Shown here in pieces: positions 27,520 through 36,407 of a DNA stretch of 64,000 nucleotides. The notes below the pieces were generated by a model. It saw nothing but the letters and a program-made list of their open reading frames with translations. It did not search any database and was not told where the DNA came from. Both the position numbers and the translations under genes were made by a program. Each line of letters opens with the position of its first letter. Position 1 is the stretch's first letter. Origin of the DNA: Bifidobacterium aquikefiri (GTDB lineage Bacteria > Actinomycetota > Actinomycetes > Actinomycetales > Bifidobacteriaceae); NCBI RefSeq assembly GCF_002259795.1, contig NZ_MWXA01000005.1:496001-560000 (forward strand), written 5' to 3'.

Positions 27520-27534
27520 TGTGACCCCACAATG
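27517..27534. promoter_or_regulatory. Palindrome overlapping the alr start codon
   Basis: CATTGTG-ACCC-CACAATG is a perfect 7-bp inverted repeat covering the alr ATG. A further copy of the half-site, CATTGTGGGG, occurs at 27485-27494, 23 bases into alr. It may be an operator or an mRNA hairpin that masks the start. The half-site resembles the outer core of the inverted repeats at 40124-40232 and 56769-56873. Confidence 0.4.
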
Positions 27535-27548
27535 AGACGAATGTGTAT

Positions 27549-28085
27549 CTAGATATGCCGCTGATACGCGATTCTTTCGCGACCGCCCACCTCGCGCGGA
27601 GGCAAGGTAATGATGCCACAGCGAGTAAAACCTGCGGATGTGAGAATATGCTGCATTGCAGCATTTCTTTCGTGCGTGTCAGCACGAACATTGCGGTATT
27701 GGTGAACCGCCCAGTCAAGCATGTCTTTACCGGTCTTCCTCGCCAGTCCAGACGATGCCACTCGATGCATTGCCACATAGTCATCATCATTCAACCATGC
27801 GCCATCAATGTGCGCATATGTCGAATCCGGCCCCTGACAGGCAGCGAAAACTCCAAGAATTCGCTCGGAACCATCATGTGGGCTCTGATCGACAAGCAGC
27901 ATCGAACGATGCAACTCGATATCGTGCAGCACATCCGCGTCGAGAGGATAGACATCCCCCCATTGCGAAGGGTTGCCATTGCGTTTCATCACAGCTCTTG
28001 CATGGGCGTATATGCCCAGAATCGCTGTATAATCTGCCTTCGCGGCGTGACGAACATGACGGTTGTGCCGTACTTCCTGCTGCAC
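27549..28085 (-). CDS. GNAT-family N-acetyltransferase
   Basis: A 178-residue protein with the Gcn5-related layout: an N-terminal RHAAKADYTAILGIYAHARAVM segment (typical of the family, shortened here), a central strand with LLVDQS and ILGVFAA, a weak acetyl-CoA loop around GLARKTGKDMLDWAVHQ, and the end strand NAAMQHILTSAGFTRCGII. The substrate is unknown. It lies between luxS and alr on the same strand, 35 bases after luxS, so the genes may be co-transcribed. ATG 28085 is assumed. Confidence 0.8.
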   Translation of the reverse strand: MQQEVRHNRHVRHAAKADYTAILGIYAHARAVMKRNGNPSQWGDVYPLDADVLHDIELHRSMLLVDQSPHDGSERILGVFAACQGPDSTYAHIDGAWLNDDDYVAMHRVASSGLARKTGKDMLDWAVHQYRNVRADTHERNAAMQHILTSAGFTRCGIITLPPREVGGRERIAYQRHI

Positions 28086-28120
28086 GATAAAGGACTCCTA
28101 AAATTGTTGCGTTAAGAAAA

Positions 28121-28603
28121 TCAGACGAGCTTGCGCACATATGGGTCGGAACTGATGCCGGCATCAACAATGTCCCTTGACCACTGTTTTGCCGAGAACA
28201 GGCTGTGATCGCGATAGTTGCCGCAGCTGGTAATCTCGGTACCCGGAACGTCATCCCAGGTTGCCTCGTCGGCGATGAATGTCAACGATTCCTTGAGCGC
28301 CTTCGCAACGTCTTCAGTGCTGTGTCTGCCCCAGGTCAGCAGATGGAAACCGGTACGGCATCCGAACGGCGAGCAATCGATGTATCCAGGAATGCGCTCA
28401 CGAAGCAGCACCGCAATCGTGTGTTCAATCGTGTGCAGACCAGCGGTTGGAATCGCGTTTTCGTTCGGCTGCACGAGACGCAGGTCATAATTGGAAATCA
28501 CATCGCCGTTCGGCCCCTGCTCCTCGTCAATCAGACGAACGTATGGTGCCTTTACCTTGGTATGGTCGAGTTGGAAACTTTCTACAACCGGCTTGTCACT
28601 CAT
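28121..28603 (-). CDS. luxS: S-ribosylhomocysteine lyase, autoinducer-2 synthase
   Basis: Cleaves S-ribosylhomocysteine to homocysteine and DPD, the precursor of AI-2. It has 160 residues, the standard length. The metal site is H57 and H61 in [13 protein letters not shown] with C127 in EITSCGNY, and the catalytic C82 lies in [16 protein letters not shown] 28603 follows GAAGGGAAGC. The homocysteine it releases can be used by the cbs-metB genes 4 kb upstream on the same strand. No SAM or SAH riboswitch was recognised in the 188 bases before it. Confidence 0.96.
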   Translation of the reverse strand: MSDKPVVESFQLDHTKVKAPYVRLIDEEQGPNGDVISNYDLRLVQPNENAIPTAGLHTIEHTIAVLLRERIPGYIDCSPFGCRTGFHLLTWGRHSTEDVAKALKESLTFIADEATWDDVPGTEITSCGNYRDHSLFSAKQWSRDIVDAGISSDPYVRKLV

Positions 28604-28791
28604 GATGCTTCCCTTCTACGATTTGAAATACTCTATGAAATCTTAACGCGTGTAGAGACAGCGATTCGAAAAGTACCCGGGCTGGAACGCTACGCGTGAA
28701 CATGTCATACACGCTCGATTCGATTACCGGCAGCGTCTGTGCCCTTGAAAGTGCTAACTTCGCCTTGTTCGAAGTGGAGCATCCGCACAAT

Positions 28792-30768
28792 TCACTGCCG
28801 GCAGCACTCTGCAATAGCATCGATGAACTGTTTGCCGTAGCTCTGCCACTTGTGCTCGCCAACGCCATTGACCTCCAGCATGGAGTCCTTATCCGTTGGA
28901 CGACGTCGAACCATGTCTCGCAAGCTTCGGTCGGAGAACACGATATATGGGGGCTTGCCCATCTCATCTGCGATTCGTTTGCGCACTCCTCGAAGACATT
29001 GGAACAGCCTTTCATCCATGGGATCATCGCTTGTGTCATGCTGTTCGTCTCGCATGGTTCCGGCAAGATCTGCGTGTGGGTTTCCCGTTTTTCCGCTGCG
29101 TGTGCGATGCTTGATTTCATAATGAAAATCAGGCGCTGCCAATCTCGCCGCCCTGGTTCCAAAGATGATGATTGGCATTCGACCCGGAGTGACCGCCAGC
29201 AGGTCATCCACCGTCATCTGATTCAGTACATCGCGCACAGCAGCTTCTGAACATTCACGAAGTGCGCCAAATTGAGGTATATTGTTCAATCCATATTGAA
29301 GAACCTGCTGTGATTGCGATCCTCTGAGGATGCGCACGACCATAGTCATGCCATATCTCTGGTTGATGGCGCTGACACATCTGCCAATGGCGAGTGCAAC
29401 CGTGGTGACATCGTCAGAGACGATGGTGCTCATACAGTTCGAACAGTGGCCGCAGGATTCCACGAGCCGCGACGCTGTCGACTGTTCGCGGGGTATGTCT
29501 GTGTGCATAGCTTCGACGCTGGATGGGTCCGAACTTGCCCGACGAGACGAAATGACTCCAGAATTGTCATTCCTCTGACCAAAATACTGCAGAATGTAGC
29601 GATGCAGACAGTTCACGGTCCGGCAATATCCAATCATGGATTGAAGCAAGCGATTCCGGGTCTGTTGTACCTGCTGCTCCTCCTCAGGAGTCATTCGATC
29701 GTTTGATCCAGCGGATTCAAGAAAACGTCTGCGAAGAACGATGTCGGACTCATTCCAAAGCAGGGTGCATCTCGAATCCTCTCCATCCCGGCCTGCTCGA
29801 CCTGCCTCCTGATAGTATGCTTCGATACTCTCCGGCATATTGTGATGGATCACATATCGAACGTTCGATTTATCGATTCCCATGCCAAATGCATTGGTTG
29901 CGACCACAACCTGCGCATCATCATTGACAAATGCGCGTTGAGCCTCTCGTCTCTCCTCATGGCTTAGGCCAGCGTGATAACAGGCGGCCCTCAATCCATG
30001 AGACTGCAATGCATTGGCAATCGCATCGGTCTCCTTGCGCGTGGCACAGTAGATGATGCCTGACTCGTCGGTATGCTCGACAACATAACGCAAGATCCAG
30101 GCCTCCTTCTCGGACTTCGTCATGCGTTGAACATCAAGAAAAAGATTCGGCCGATCAAAACCGGTAACAGTGAGCAGCGGATCGTGCAGATGCAGGATCC
30201 GCACTATATCTTCCTGTACCTTTTCCGTTGCTGTCGCAGTAAACGCAGCAACAACCGGACGATGTGGCAAAGTGGCGATGAATGTGCCGATATCGAGATA
30301 CGCCGGTCGAAAATCCTGGCCCCACTGCGATATGCAATGCGCCTCATCCACAGCAACGGCGGATATCTGCAAACGTTTGCACGCAGCGATGAAGAAAGGT
30401 TCTGTAAGGCGTTCCGGCGCGACATACAGCAAATGATAAGCGTTGCTGTATGCCTTGCTCAGGACTTCGCGCTGCTCGTCCACTGTCTGTGTGGAATTGA
30501 GAAATGCCGCTGCGATTCCAACATCATCCAATACATCGACCTGATCGCGCATCAGTGAGAGCAGGGGCGAAACAACAATCGTAATGCCTGGGAGCAACAC
30601 CGACGGAATCTGATAGCATACAGACTTACCTGCGCCAGTCGGCATCACCGCCAATGAATCTCTGCCATGTACGATGGCAGAAACCACTCCTGCCTGACCT
30701 TTTCTGAACGAATCGTACCCGAAATAACGATGGAGAGCAGACTGCGCCTGTGCCTCATCAGTAACCAT
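28792..30768 (-). CDS. recQ: ATP-dependent DNA helicase RecQ
   Basis: 3'-5' DNA helicase of recombination and repair. It has 658 residues from ATG 30768 (MVTDEAQAQSALHRYFGYD), chosen because that is where homology to RecQ begins; the frame is open further upstream, and the ribosome site is weak. Motifs: Walker A PTGAGKSVCYQIP, DEAH in AVDEAHCISQWG, AFTATAT, GIIYCATRK, ATNAFGMGIDK and QEAGRAGRDGE. A zinc-binding region (VESCGHCSNC) and a C-terminal HRDC domain follow. It lies 76 bases after metB on the same strand. Confidence 0.95.
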   Translation of the reverse strand: MVTDEAQAQSALHRYFGYDSFRKGQAGVVSAIVHGRDSLAVMPTGAGKSVCYQIPSVLLPGITIVVSPLLSLMRDQVDVLDDVGIAAAFLNSTQTVDEQREVLSKAYSNAYHLLYVAPERLTEPFFIAACKRLQISAVAVDEAHCISQWGQDFRPAYLDIGTFIATLPHRPVVAAFTATATEKVQEDIVRILHLHDPLLTVTGFDRPNLFLDVQRMTKSEKEAWILRYVVEHTDESGIIYCATRKETDAIANALQSHGLRAACYHAGLSHEERREAQRAFVNDDAQVVVATNAFGMGIDKSNVRYVIHHNMPESIEAYYQEAGRAGRDGEDSRCTLLWNESDIVLRRRFLESAGSNDRMTPEEEQQVQQTRNRLLQSMIGYCRTVNCLHRYILQYFGQRNDNSGVISSRRASSDPSSVEAMHTDIPREQSTASRLVESCGHCSNCMSTIVSDDVTTVALAIGRCVSAINQRYGMTMVVRILRGSQSQQVLQYGLNNIPQFGALRECSEAAVRDVLNQMTVDDLLAVTPGRMPIIIFGTRAARLAAPDFHYEIKHRTRSGKTGNPHADLAGTMRDEQHDTSDDPMDERLFQCLRGVRKRIADEMGKPPYIVFSDRSLRDMVRRRPTDKDSMLEVNGVGEHKWQSYGKQFIDAIAECCRQ

Positions 30769-30844
30769 GCAAACCACTGTAAGACCACACCGGGTCATCC
30801 TTGCATGGATGGTGAACCCATAGGAGCCGAGCCATCGATCCGAG

Positions 30845-32011
30845 CTATAGCGAAGCCAGAGCCTGATCAATGTCTGCGGTCAGATCCTCGATAGATTCGA
30901 TGCCCACGGAAAGACGAACGAGATTGTCGGGAACCTGCAAGGCTGTCCCGGACACGGAAGCATGGGTCATTGCAGCGGGATGTTCAATCAGAGATTCAAC
31001 GCCACCAAGAGATTCCGCAAGTGTAAATATGGTGGTGCGTGCAACAAAGGTCTTGGCCGCTTCCATACCATCCTTAAGCTGAATCGAGAACACCCCGCCG
31101 AAGCCCCCCTGCATCTGACGGGCAGCGATGTCATGTCCAGGATGAGATTCAAGACCGGGATACAGCACTCGTTCGATCTTGTCATTGCCTTCCAGATGCC
31201 GCGCAAGAGACAACGCATTCGCGCTATGCCGCCTGACACGAATATCGAGGGTCTTCAGACCACGGGTTGTCAACCACGAATCAAATGGAGAGGGAACGGC
31301 GCCCGCTGCATTCTGCAAAAACGTCACCTTTTCGTATACTTCTGGGTCATTCAGCAATATTGCACCCCCGACCACGTCGGAATGGCCACCGATGTATTTG
31401 GTCGTCGAATACACCACTGCGTCTGCACCATCCTCAAGAGGATGCTGCAAAACCGGCGAGGCAAAGGTATTGTCGACCACGATTTTCGCACCGAACTCGT
31501 GAGCAAGTGAGGCGGTCGCCCAGATGTCCGTAATACGGAGCAGGGGATTCGAAGGCGTCTCCACCCATACCACGTCAACATGGCGCTCCGAGAGCTTGGC
31601 TCGAACGGCATTGAGATCGGTAACATCGACAACATCCACATGGATACCCCAGGGAACGAACACCTTGCTCAGCAAGCGGTACGTTCCACCATAGACATCG
31701 TCACCGAGAAGGATTGAATCTCCAGGTTTCAAGGTTGACCGGAGCAAGACATCAATCGCTGCCAGTCCCGATGACAAGGCGACTGCGTAACGCGCGCCTT
31801 CAACTGCAGCCAGCTGCGTGTCGAAAACATCTCTCGTGGGATTTACCGAACGGCTGTAGTCGTATCCACCCCGCAATGCCCCAACACCGTCCTGTTTGAA
31901 TGTGGAAGTCATGTATATCGGTGGAACCACTGCCCCAGTGGCCGCATCAGCTTCCTGTCCTGCGTGGATTGCTCGAGTTGCCAAGCTTGTTTCTGCAAAA
32001 TTCTCTGTCAT
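30845..32011 (-). CDS. metB: Cystathionine gamma-synthase / lyase-type PLP enzyme
   Basis: 388 residues; PLP-dependent trans-sulfuration enzyme. ATG 32011 has AAGGA seven bases upstream, although the frame is open to 32218. Motifs: ATRAIHAGQEAD, YDYSRSVNPTRDVFD, ALSSGLAAID, the PLP Lys in VVYSTTKYIGGHSDVVGG, and SLGGVESLIEHPAAMTHAS. It may make cystathionine from an activated homoserine and cysteine, or split it as a gamma-lyase; sequence alone does not separate the two. With cbs upstream on the same strand, a reverse trans-sulfuration role (homocysteine to cysteine) is attractive. Four 9-10-bp-spaced GTGATTR repeats lie just upstream. Confidence 0.92.
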   Translation of the reverse strand: MTENFAETSLATRAIHAGQEADAATGAVVPPIYMTSTFKQDGVGALRGGYDYSRSVNPTRDVFDTQLAAVEGARYAVALSSGLAAIDVLLRSTLKPGDSILLGDDVYGGTYRLLSKVFVPWGIHVDVVDVTDLNAVRAKLSERHVDVVWVETPSNPLLRITDIWATASLAHEFGAKIVVDNTFASPVLQHPLEDGADAVVYSTTKYIGGHSDVVGGAILLNDPEVYEKVTFLQNAAGAVPSPFDSWLTTRGLKTLDIRVRRHSANALSLARHLEGNDKIERVLYPGLESHPGHDIAARQMQGGFGGVFSIQLKDGMEAAKTFVARTTIFTLAESLGGVESLIEHPAAMTHASVSGTALQVPDNLVRLSVGIESIEDLTADIDQALASL

Positions 32012-32032
32012 GGTCGTATCCTTACGTTGAAA

Positions 32033-32068
32033 GTGATTGCTGTGATTATCGGTGATTGTCTGTGATTG
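32033..32068. repeat. Four direct GTGATTR repeats, 9-10 bp apart, upstream of metB
   Basis: GTGATTG or GTGATTA begins at 32033, 32042, 32052 and 32062 on the plus strand. The array sits 22-57 bases upstream of the metB ATG, in the 137-base gap after cbs. Spacing near one helical turn places all copies on one face of the DNA, as for a cooperatively bound regulator. No regulator is known. Confidence 0.6.
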
Positions 32069-32148
32069 AACTACATTGTCTGTGGCACGTCTGTGACTGA
32101 CATGTTCCGTTTGGCGCGCATCCACCAGCTGCGCCGTTTCTTCAATGG

Positions 32149-33156
32149 TTATTGCCGAACCATACGAGCTGGTGACGTTCTCTCCACTACTGCTCCAAAT
32201 CCATGGGACTGCATCCATGAGTCAGAGAAAATCTTCGAGAGATATCCACGTCCCGAGTCAGGGAGAAGAACGACCATCAATGCATGTTCGTCAAGGTCGT
32301 GCATCTTTGCGGACTTGACGGCTGCCGCAACTGCCATGCCCGACGACCCTCCAACAAGAAGCCCTTCTTCGCGCGCCAATCTGCGCGTCATCTCGAAGGC
32401 CTCCGCATCGCTCACCTGAACGACTTCATCGACCACCGACGGATCATAGGTTTTCGGATAGAAATCCTCGCCCACCCCTTCAATGAAATATTGATGAACA
32501 TCTGCAGGATTGGAATATATCGAACCTTCCGGATCTGCGCCAATGACCTGGACTGTGCCCTGGGATGCATCCTTGAGGAAACGTCCCGTGCCGGAGATCG
32601 TGCCGCCGGTGCCTATTCCTGCAACAAAATGAGTGATCGTTCGGTCCGTGTCTTCCCAGATCTCTGGCCCAGTCGTATGGTAATGGCTCTCGGGCCCGTT
32701 CATGTTCTGATACTGATTTGGCTTGTATGCTCCGGGAATCTCTGCCGCCAGTCTGTCAGAAACAGAATAATACGAGCGCGGATCGCTTGGTTCAACTTCA
32801 GTAGGGGTCACCACCACCTGCGCTCCATACGCCTGAAGCACCGCTCGCTTATCTTCAGATACCTTGTCTGGAACCACAAAAATCATTCGATATCCATGCA
32901 GCTGCGCCACCAAGGCCAAGCCAACACCAGTATTGCCACTGGTGGGTTCGACTATCGTGCCTCCAGGCAGAAGCTTCCCCTCCTCCTCTGCCTTCGAGAT
33001 GATGCGCTCAGCGATGCGGTCTTTTGACGAACCTCCGGGATTGAAGTATTCGACCTTGACTGCGATCTGAGCACGGAGACCATCGGTTACGTGGTGAAGT
33101 CTCACCAACGGTGTGCCCCCAATAAGTTCTGTAATATTGTTTGCAATATCCATCAT
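32149..33156 (-). CDS. cbs: Cystathionine beta-synthase (catalytic core only)
   Basis: PLP enzyme joining serine and homocysteine to cystathionine. It has 335 residues. Motifs: ELIGGTPLVRL, PLP Lys in FNPGGSSKDRIA, VEPTSGNTGVGLALVA and IGTGGTISGTGRFLK. The signatures IGADPEGSIYSNPAD, FIEGVGEDFYPKTYD and TRRLAREEGLLVGGSSGMAV separate it from CysK and match actinobacterial CBS. It lacks the two C-terminal CBS regulatory domains of the 460-residue forms. Two ATGs lie in tandem (33156, 33153) immediately after CGAGGA, an unusually close ribosome site. It stands upstream of metB, from which it is separated by a 137-base repeat-bearing gap. Confidence 0.9.
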   Translation of the reverse strand: MMDIANNITELIGGTPLVRLHHVTDGLRAQIAVKVEYFNPGGSSKDRIAERIISKAEEEGKLLPGGTIVEPTSGNTGVGLALVAQLHGYRMIFVVPDKVSEDKRAVLQAYGAQVVVTPTEVEPSDPRSYYSVSDRLAAEIPGAYKPNQYQNMNGPESHYHTTGPEIWEDTDRTITHFVAGIGTGGTISGTGRFLKDASQGTVQVIGADPEGSIYSNPADVHQYFIEGVGEDFYPKTYDPSVVDEVVQVSDAEAFEMTRRLAREEGLLVGGSSGMAVAAAVKSAKMHDLDEHALMVVLLPDSGRGYLSKIFSDSWMQSHGFGAVVERTSPARMVRQ

Positions 33157-33698
33157 TCCTCGTTATCTTCAGATTTCTTACTATCTGCATGTATTGTGTC
33201 CAATGGCTTTACATCGCATTCATCATGTGCCGAGCATCAATGCCTCGGCAGTCGCCGTGCGAGCAATCACAAACGATAACGAGATTCACCATATTCATCA
33301 CACAGAAAAAATATACATCATGCAAGTATTCTTGAGCCAAATCGAAAAGCTCAATCGCCAGACAATGTGAATGTGTGCAACCGTGTCATTACACCGTGCA
33401 ACTACACCGTGTAGCTACAGTTCCAGCAATTCGTTCCAGCTATTCGATGTAAGAATTCACTCAGATGCAAGAATGTGTTCAATCTCAAGTTATGCGTCGT
33501 CAACCGCCCGCGCTGGGCGTCGGTTAGCGACAACAACATGAAAGAAACATCATGCTCATTAATGTACCACAACATATCAGCCAGGCGTGTCTCACGCCAA
33601 GAATCTTGCTCTCGCAGCATATGCAGCCCAGTGGCTGCACAACGTCGCCATCAACCGCGCAACCGCAGAGGCCTCTGCCCTGCAGTGCGGTGAACGGG
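33157..33698. other. 542-base stretch without a recognisable gene
   Basis: Between cbs and the end of the peptide importer. It contains short repeats (two TACACCGTG copies near 33394 and 33406, with CTACAC-C-GTGTAG) and a 14-bp palindrome GCAGAGGCCTCTGC at 33665-33678. Open frames here are short, lack ribosome sites and match nothing I know. It should hold the cbs promoter at its left end, on the minus strand. Confidence 0.5.
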
Positions 33699-34574
33699 TC
33701 AGAGCGATGCCGCCTTCAAGAGTTCCATGGTGTATGGATGCTGTGGATGGTTCAGCAATTCGGCGCATGACCCCTGCTCAAGAACACGACCTTGCCTGAG
33801 CACCACTATGCGGTCGGCGATATGCTGCACCATGCCAATGTCATGCGAGACGAAAATCATACTCAGCGATGCTCCCTGAATCGTCCGAACTTCCTGCAAG
33901 GTGTGAAGAATCTGCACACGGGCGGTCACATCGACCGCACTCATGGGCTCATCGGCAAGAAGTATCTCCGGTTCATCGATAATGGCTCGTGCTATCGCCA
34001 CGCGCTGGGCCTGACCGCCAGAAAGATCGATCGGATAGCGATCGATCACGACCCGTCCATCCAAACCTACGGTATCGAGAATTTTCAGTGAACGAGCCTC
34101 CACTGAAGACGGGTCCAGACCACGACCAAAACGCAGCGACACAGCTTCTTTCAACGATTGACGTACCGTCCACCGCGGATCCAGTGAGGAATATGGATTC
34201 TGGAAAATCATCGAAGACTCGCGCCGGAGCCTTTTCCACTCTGTCGAATGCATCGGTGCCTGCTTGCCCCTGTACCGCAGCGAGCCGGCAGTCGGCGCGA
34301 GCAGACCAAGCAAAATGCGTGTGGCGGTGGTTTTTCCTGAACCTGATTCGCCTATGATTGCAAGGCATTCACCGGACTTAAGGGAAAGCGACACATCGTC
34401 GAGAGCGAGCCGTTGCCCCTGATATCTCTTGGCAGATGCGTGAATCACGTTGTCCAGCAGTCTCCGGGACATTCCTCGAGCATGATAGTTCTTGCTCACA
34501 TGGTTCATTTCCAGAACGGGCTGGCGTGTAGGAATCTCATCATCCGACTGCGCTCCATGCTGCCTCTCAGTCAT
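33699..34574 (-). CDS. Peptide ABC importer ATP-binding protein, DppF/OppF type
   Basis: 291 residues from ATG 34574, preceded by AAGGAGACAACA and overlapping the previous gene by 8 bases (ATGACTGA). Walker A is IIGESGSGKTTATRILL, the signature LSGGQAQRVAIARAI and Walker B LLADEPMSAVDVTARVQ, with His switch VSHDIGMVQHIAD. The N-terminal helix insert (RGMSRRLLDNVIHASAKRY) is odd. The last gene of the five-gene importer 39067-33699; it energises uptake of oligopeptides or another solute of the Opp/Dpp/nickel family. Confidence 0.9.
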   Translation of the reverse strand: MTERQHGAQSDDEIPTRQPVLEMNHVSKNYHARGMSRRLLDNVIHASAKRYQGQRLALDDVSLSLKSGECLAIIGESGSGKTTATRILLGLLAPTAGSLRYRGKQAPMHSTEWKRLRRESSMIFQNPYSSLDPRWTVRQSLKEAVSLRFGRGLDPSSVEARSLKILDTVGLDGRVVIDRYPIDLSGGQAQRVAIARAIIDEPEILLADEPMSAVDVTARVQILHTLQEVRTIQGASLSMIFVSHDIGMVQHIADRIVVLRQGRVLEQGSCAELLNHPQHPYTMELLKAASL

Positions 34575-35415
34575 TGTTGTCTCCTTCTTGAGAGAGGGAA
34601 GCATGAGCATTGTCGAATTTGAGCTCCTCAGCCGACTGCGCTAGTCGTCTCGTCACCGGGCTGCTGGGCTTCGCCAGCACATTCGAGGTATTGCCATGCT
34701 CTATGATGCGTCCGTGATCCATCACATAGCAACTACTCGTCACATGCGCCAAGACACCGAAATCATGGGTAATGAAGAGTAGAGAGGCACCGGCCTGATC
34801 AACCAGATCAACAAGCAGGTCGAGAATATGCAATTGCGTGATGGAGTCCAGTGCCGTGGTAGGCTCGTCCGCGATGATGAGACGAGGAGAGGTGACGAGC
34901 GCTGTGGCTATCGCAACGCGCTGCTGTTGCCCTCCAGAGAGCTGGTGCGGATATGCATCGAGCATGCTCGAAGGCAACCCGACCCTGTTCAGCATGGCTT
35001 CAACCCGTCGTAATCTTTCGTCTGCCGGAAGATTGTAATGCAGCCGCAAAGGCAAAGCAATCTGTCTGCCGACCTTCATCACAGGGTTCAATGTAGAAGC
35101 AGGATTTTGGAAGATCATGCCGACTGTACGTCCACGCATTTCAGCCAGCTCACGATCCGAAGCGCCCACGAGCTCCTTGTTGAAAAGCCGGATGGAGCCC
35201 GCCGCCTGAGCATGTGCCGGCAGCAGAGAGAGAATTGAACGGGACAACATCGATTTTCCCGAACCCGAGGCTCCTATCAATCCAACGCGTGCCCGTGTCC
35301 CAATGTCCAGTGAAACTTGGGAGAGTATGGAGTGGCCCGCAATCGTAACATCAAGATCCCTGATTGTCAGCGCCTTGGCGAGGGAGCCACTGTGCGCATT
35401 CAGCGACGTGCTCAT
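34567..35415 (-). CDS. Peptide ABC importer ATP-binding protein, DppD/OppD type
   Basis: 282 residues, shorter than the usual 320-330: the C-terminal oligopeptide-type extension with its Cys cluster is absent. Walker [18 protein letters not shown], signature [15 protein letters not shown], Walker [18 protein letters not shown], switch [11 protein letters not shown]. The start ATG overlaps the permease stop by ATGA, and the end overlaps the next ATPase gene. It forms the nucleotide-binding pair with the 33699-34574 product. Confidence 0.9.
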   Translation of the reverse strand: MSTSLNAHSGSLAKALTIRDLDVTIAGHSILSQVSLDIGTRARVGLIGASGSGKSMLSRSILSLLPAHAQAAGSIRLFNKELVGASDRELAEMRGRTVGMIFQNPASTLNPVMKVGRQIALPLRLHYNLPADERLRRVEAMLNRVGLPSSMLDAYPHQLSGGQQQRVAIATALVTSPRLIIADEPTTALDSITQLHILDLLVDLVDQAGASLLFITHDFGVLAHVTSSCYVMDHGRIIEHGNTSNVLAKPSSPVTRRLAQSAEELKFDNAHASLSQEGDNND

Positions 35416-36407
35416 TGGCCACTCCCCTTCGTTGTGACACGGTTCAGTTGATCATTGCGTGCTTGACCACTGCTCACCTGACCACTGCGCACCTGACCAC
35501 TGCGCTCCTGACCACTGTTGAATTGGGCATTGCGCAATTGGACGTTGCTCAGTGGATCTGCGCAATCACGCAGAGTATCTCCACAGAGATTCAAGGAAAG
35601 CACAATGCAGGTGATAATCAGCCCTGGCCATAGCACGGTCAACGGATATATATTGATGAAGGACACGGAAGTCGCCAGACTATGTCCCCATGATGGCACA
35701 CCGCTCTGCACGCCAATACCCAGATAGGTAAGTCCCGATTCCGCGAGGACCACGGTTCCAGCTGAAATGGAAAGCTGCACCGTAAGTACCGGCATGATGT
35801 TGGGCACTATGTGTCTGAGAAAGACGCCCGACGCACGAGCACCGTTCGACAAGGCGGATTCAACATAGCCGGATCGCGCAATCAGCAAGGCTTGAGGCCG
35901 GGCAATACGCGCCAGATTAAGGCCGTATCCAAAACCGCACGCAGCGATGATAACAGCGACGCTCGGGCCAAACGGAACTGCAAGTATCAAGGCAATCAAG
36001 ACCGTCGGCAGGGAGATCAATGCATCGATGACGACCACTGATATCTGCGCAAATATCGTTGCCCGCGCAAGCATCGCAGCCAGAAGAAGCAGACCAAAAA
36101 TTGCCGTTACGGCCACGGTAAGCACGCAGATCAGCAAGTTGGTTCGCGAACCTGCCATCAACCAGCTCAGGACATCGGCACCTGTGCCGTCGGTTCCAAG
36201 AAGATGACGCATCGATGGTTTCTGCCAGACGTGATATCCATCTGTCCACCAGAGCGACCATGGTGTCCAGAACACGGAAACCAGCGAGACGAGAATCCAC
36301 ACTCCCAGAACGAGCAGGGAAAACCTTCCTTCAGCTCGATGCCACATGGACCGCAGCACGATGCCCGTGGCTCTGAATGCGTATCTGCGTGAATTCATCG
36401 CGATCAT
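35412..36407 (-). CDS. Peptide ABC importer permease, DppC/OppC type
   Basis: 331 residues; ATG 36407 shares one base with the stop of the upstream permease (TAATG), with GGAGGTGTGTA before it. About six helices, the early LLGTDGTGADVLSWLMAGSR and the EAA-type loop around IARPQALLIARSGYVESAL, which contacts the ATPases. It then has AESGLTYLGIGVQSGVPSWG. The C-terminal tail carries seven 5-residue repeats (x-x-Q-x-x: NVQLR, NAQFN, SGQER, SGQVR, SGQVS, SGQAR, NDQLN) encoded by a 15-bp minisatellite, absent from normal DppC. Cytoplasmic end; function unknown. Confidence 0.92.
   Translation of the reverse strand: MIAMNSRRYAFRATGIVLRSMWHRAEGRFSLLVLGVWILVSLVSVFWTPWSLWWTDGYHVWQKPSMRHLLGTDGTGADVLSWLMAGSRTNLLICVLTVAVTAIFGLLLLAAMLARATIFAQISVVVIDALISLPTVLIALILAVPFGPSVAVIIAACGFGYGLNLARIARPQALLIARSGYVESALSNGARASGVFLRHIVPNIMPVLTVQLSISAGTVVLAESGLTYLGIGVQSGVPSWGHSLATSVSFINIYPLTVLWPGLIITCIVLSLNLCGDTLRDCADPLSNVQLRNAQFNSGQERSGQVRSGQVSSGQARNDQLNRVTTKGSGQ
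35442..35546 (-). repeat. 15-bp minisatellite in the DppC-type permease tail
   Basis: Seven 15-base units in frame; the best conserved read TGACCACTGCGCACC on the plus strand, with outer units diverged. They encode Gln-centred pentapeptides at the C-terminus. Slippage would change repeat number without breaking the frame. Confidence 0.85.

Noticed and set aside
28604-28791. SAM or SAH riboswitch before luxS
   Set aside because: No paired stems or conserved core could be found in the region.
32149-33156. Call as cysteine synthase CysK
   Set aside because: The VIGADPEGSIYS, FIEGVGEDF and REEGLLVGGSSG signatures fit CBS better.
33157-33698. Small genes in the cbs-importer gap
   Set aside because: Frames are at most 85 codons, overlap one another and lack ribosome sites and known motifs.
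35442-35546. CRISPR-like array from the 15-bp repeats
   Set aside because: Units are contiguous with no spacers, in frame with the permease, and degenerate.
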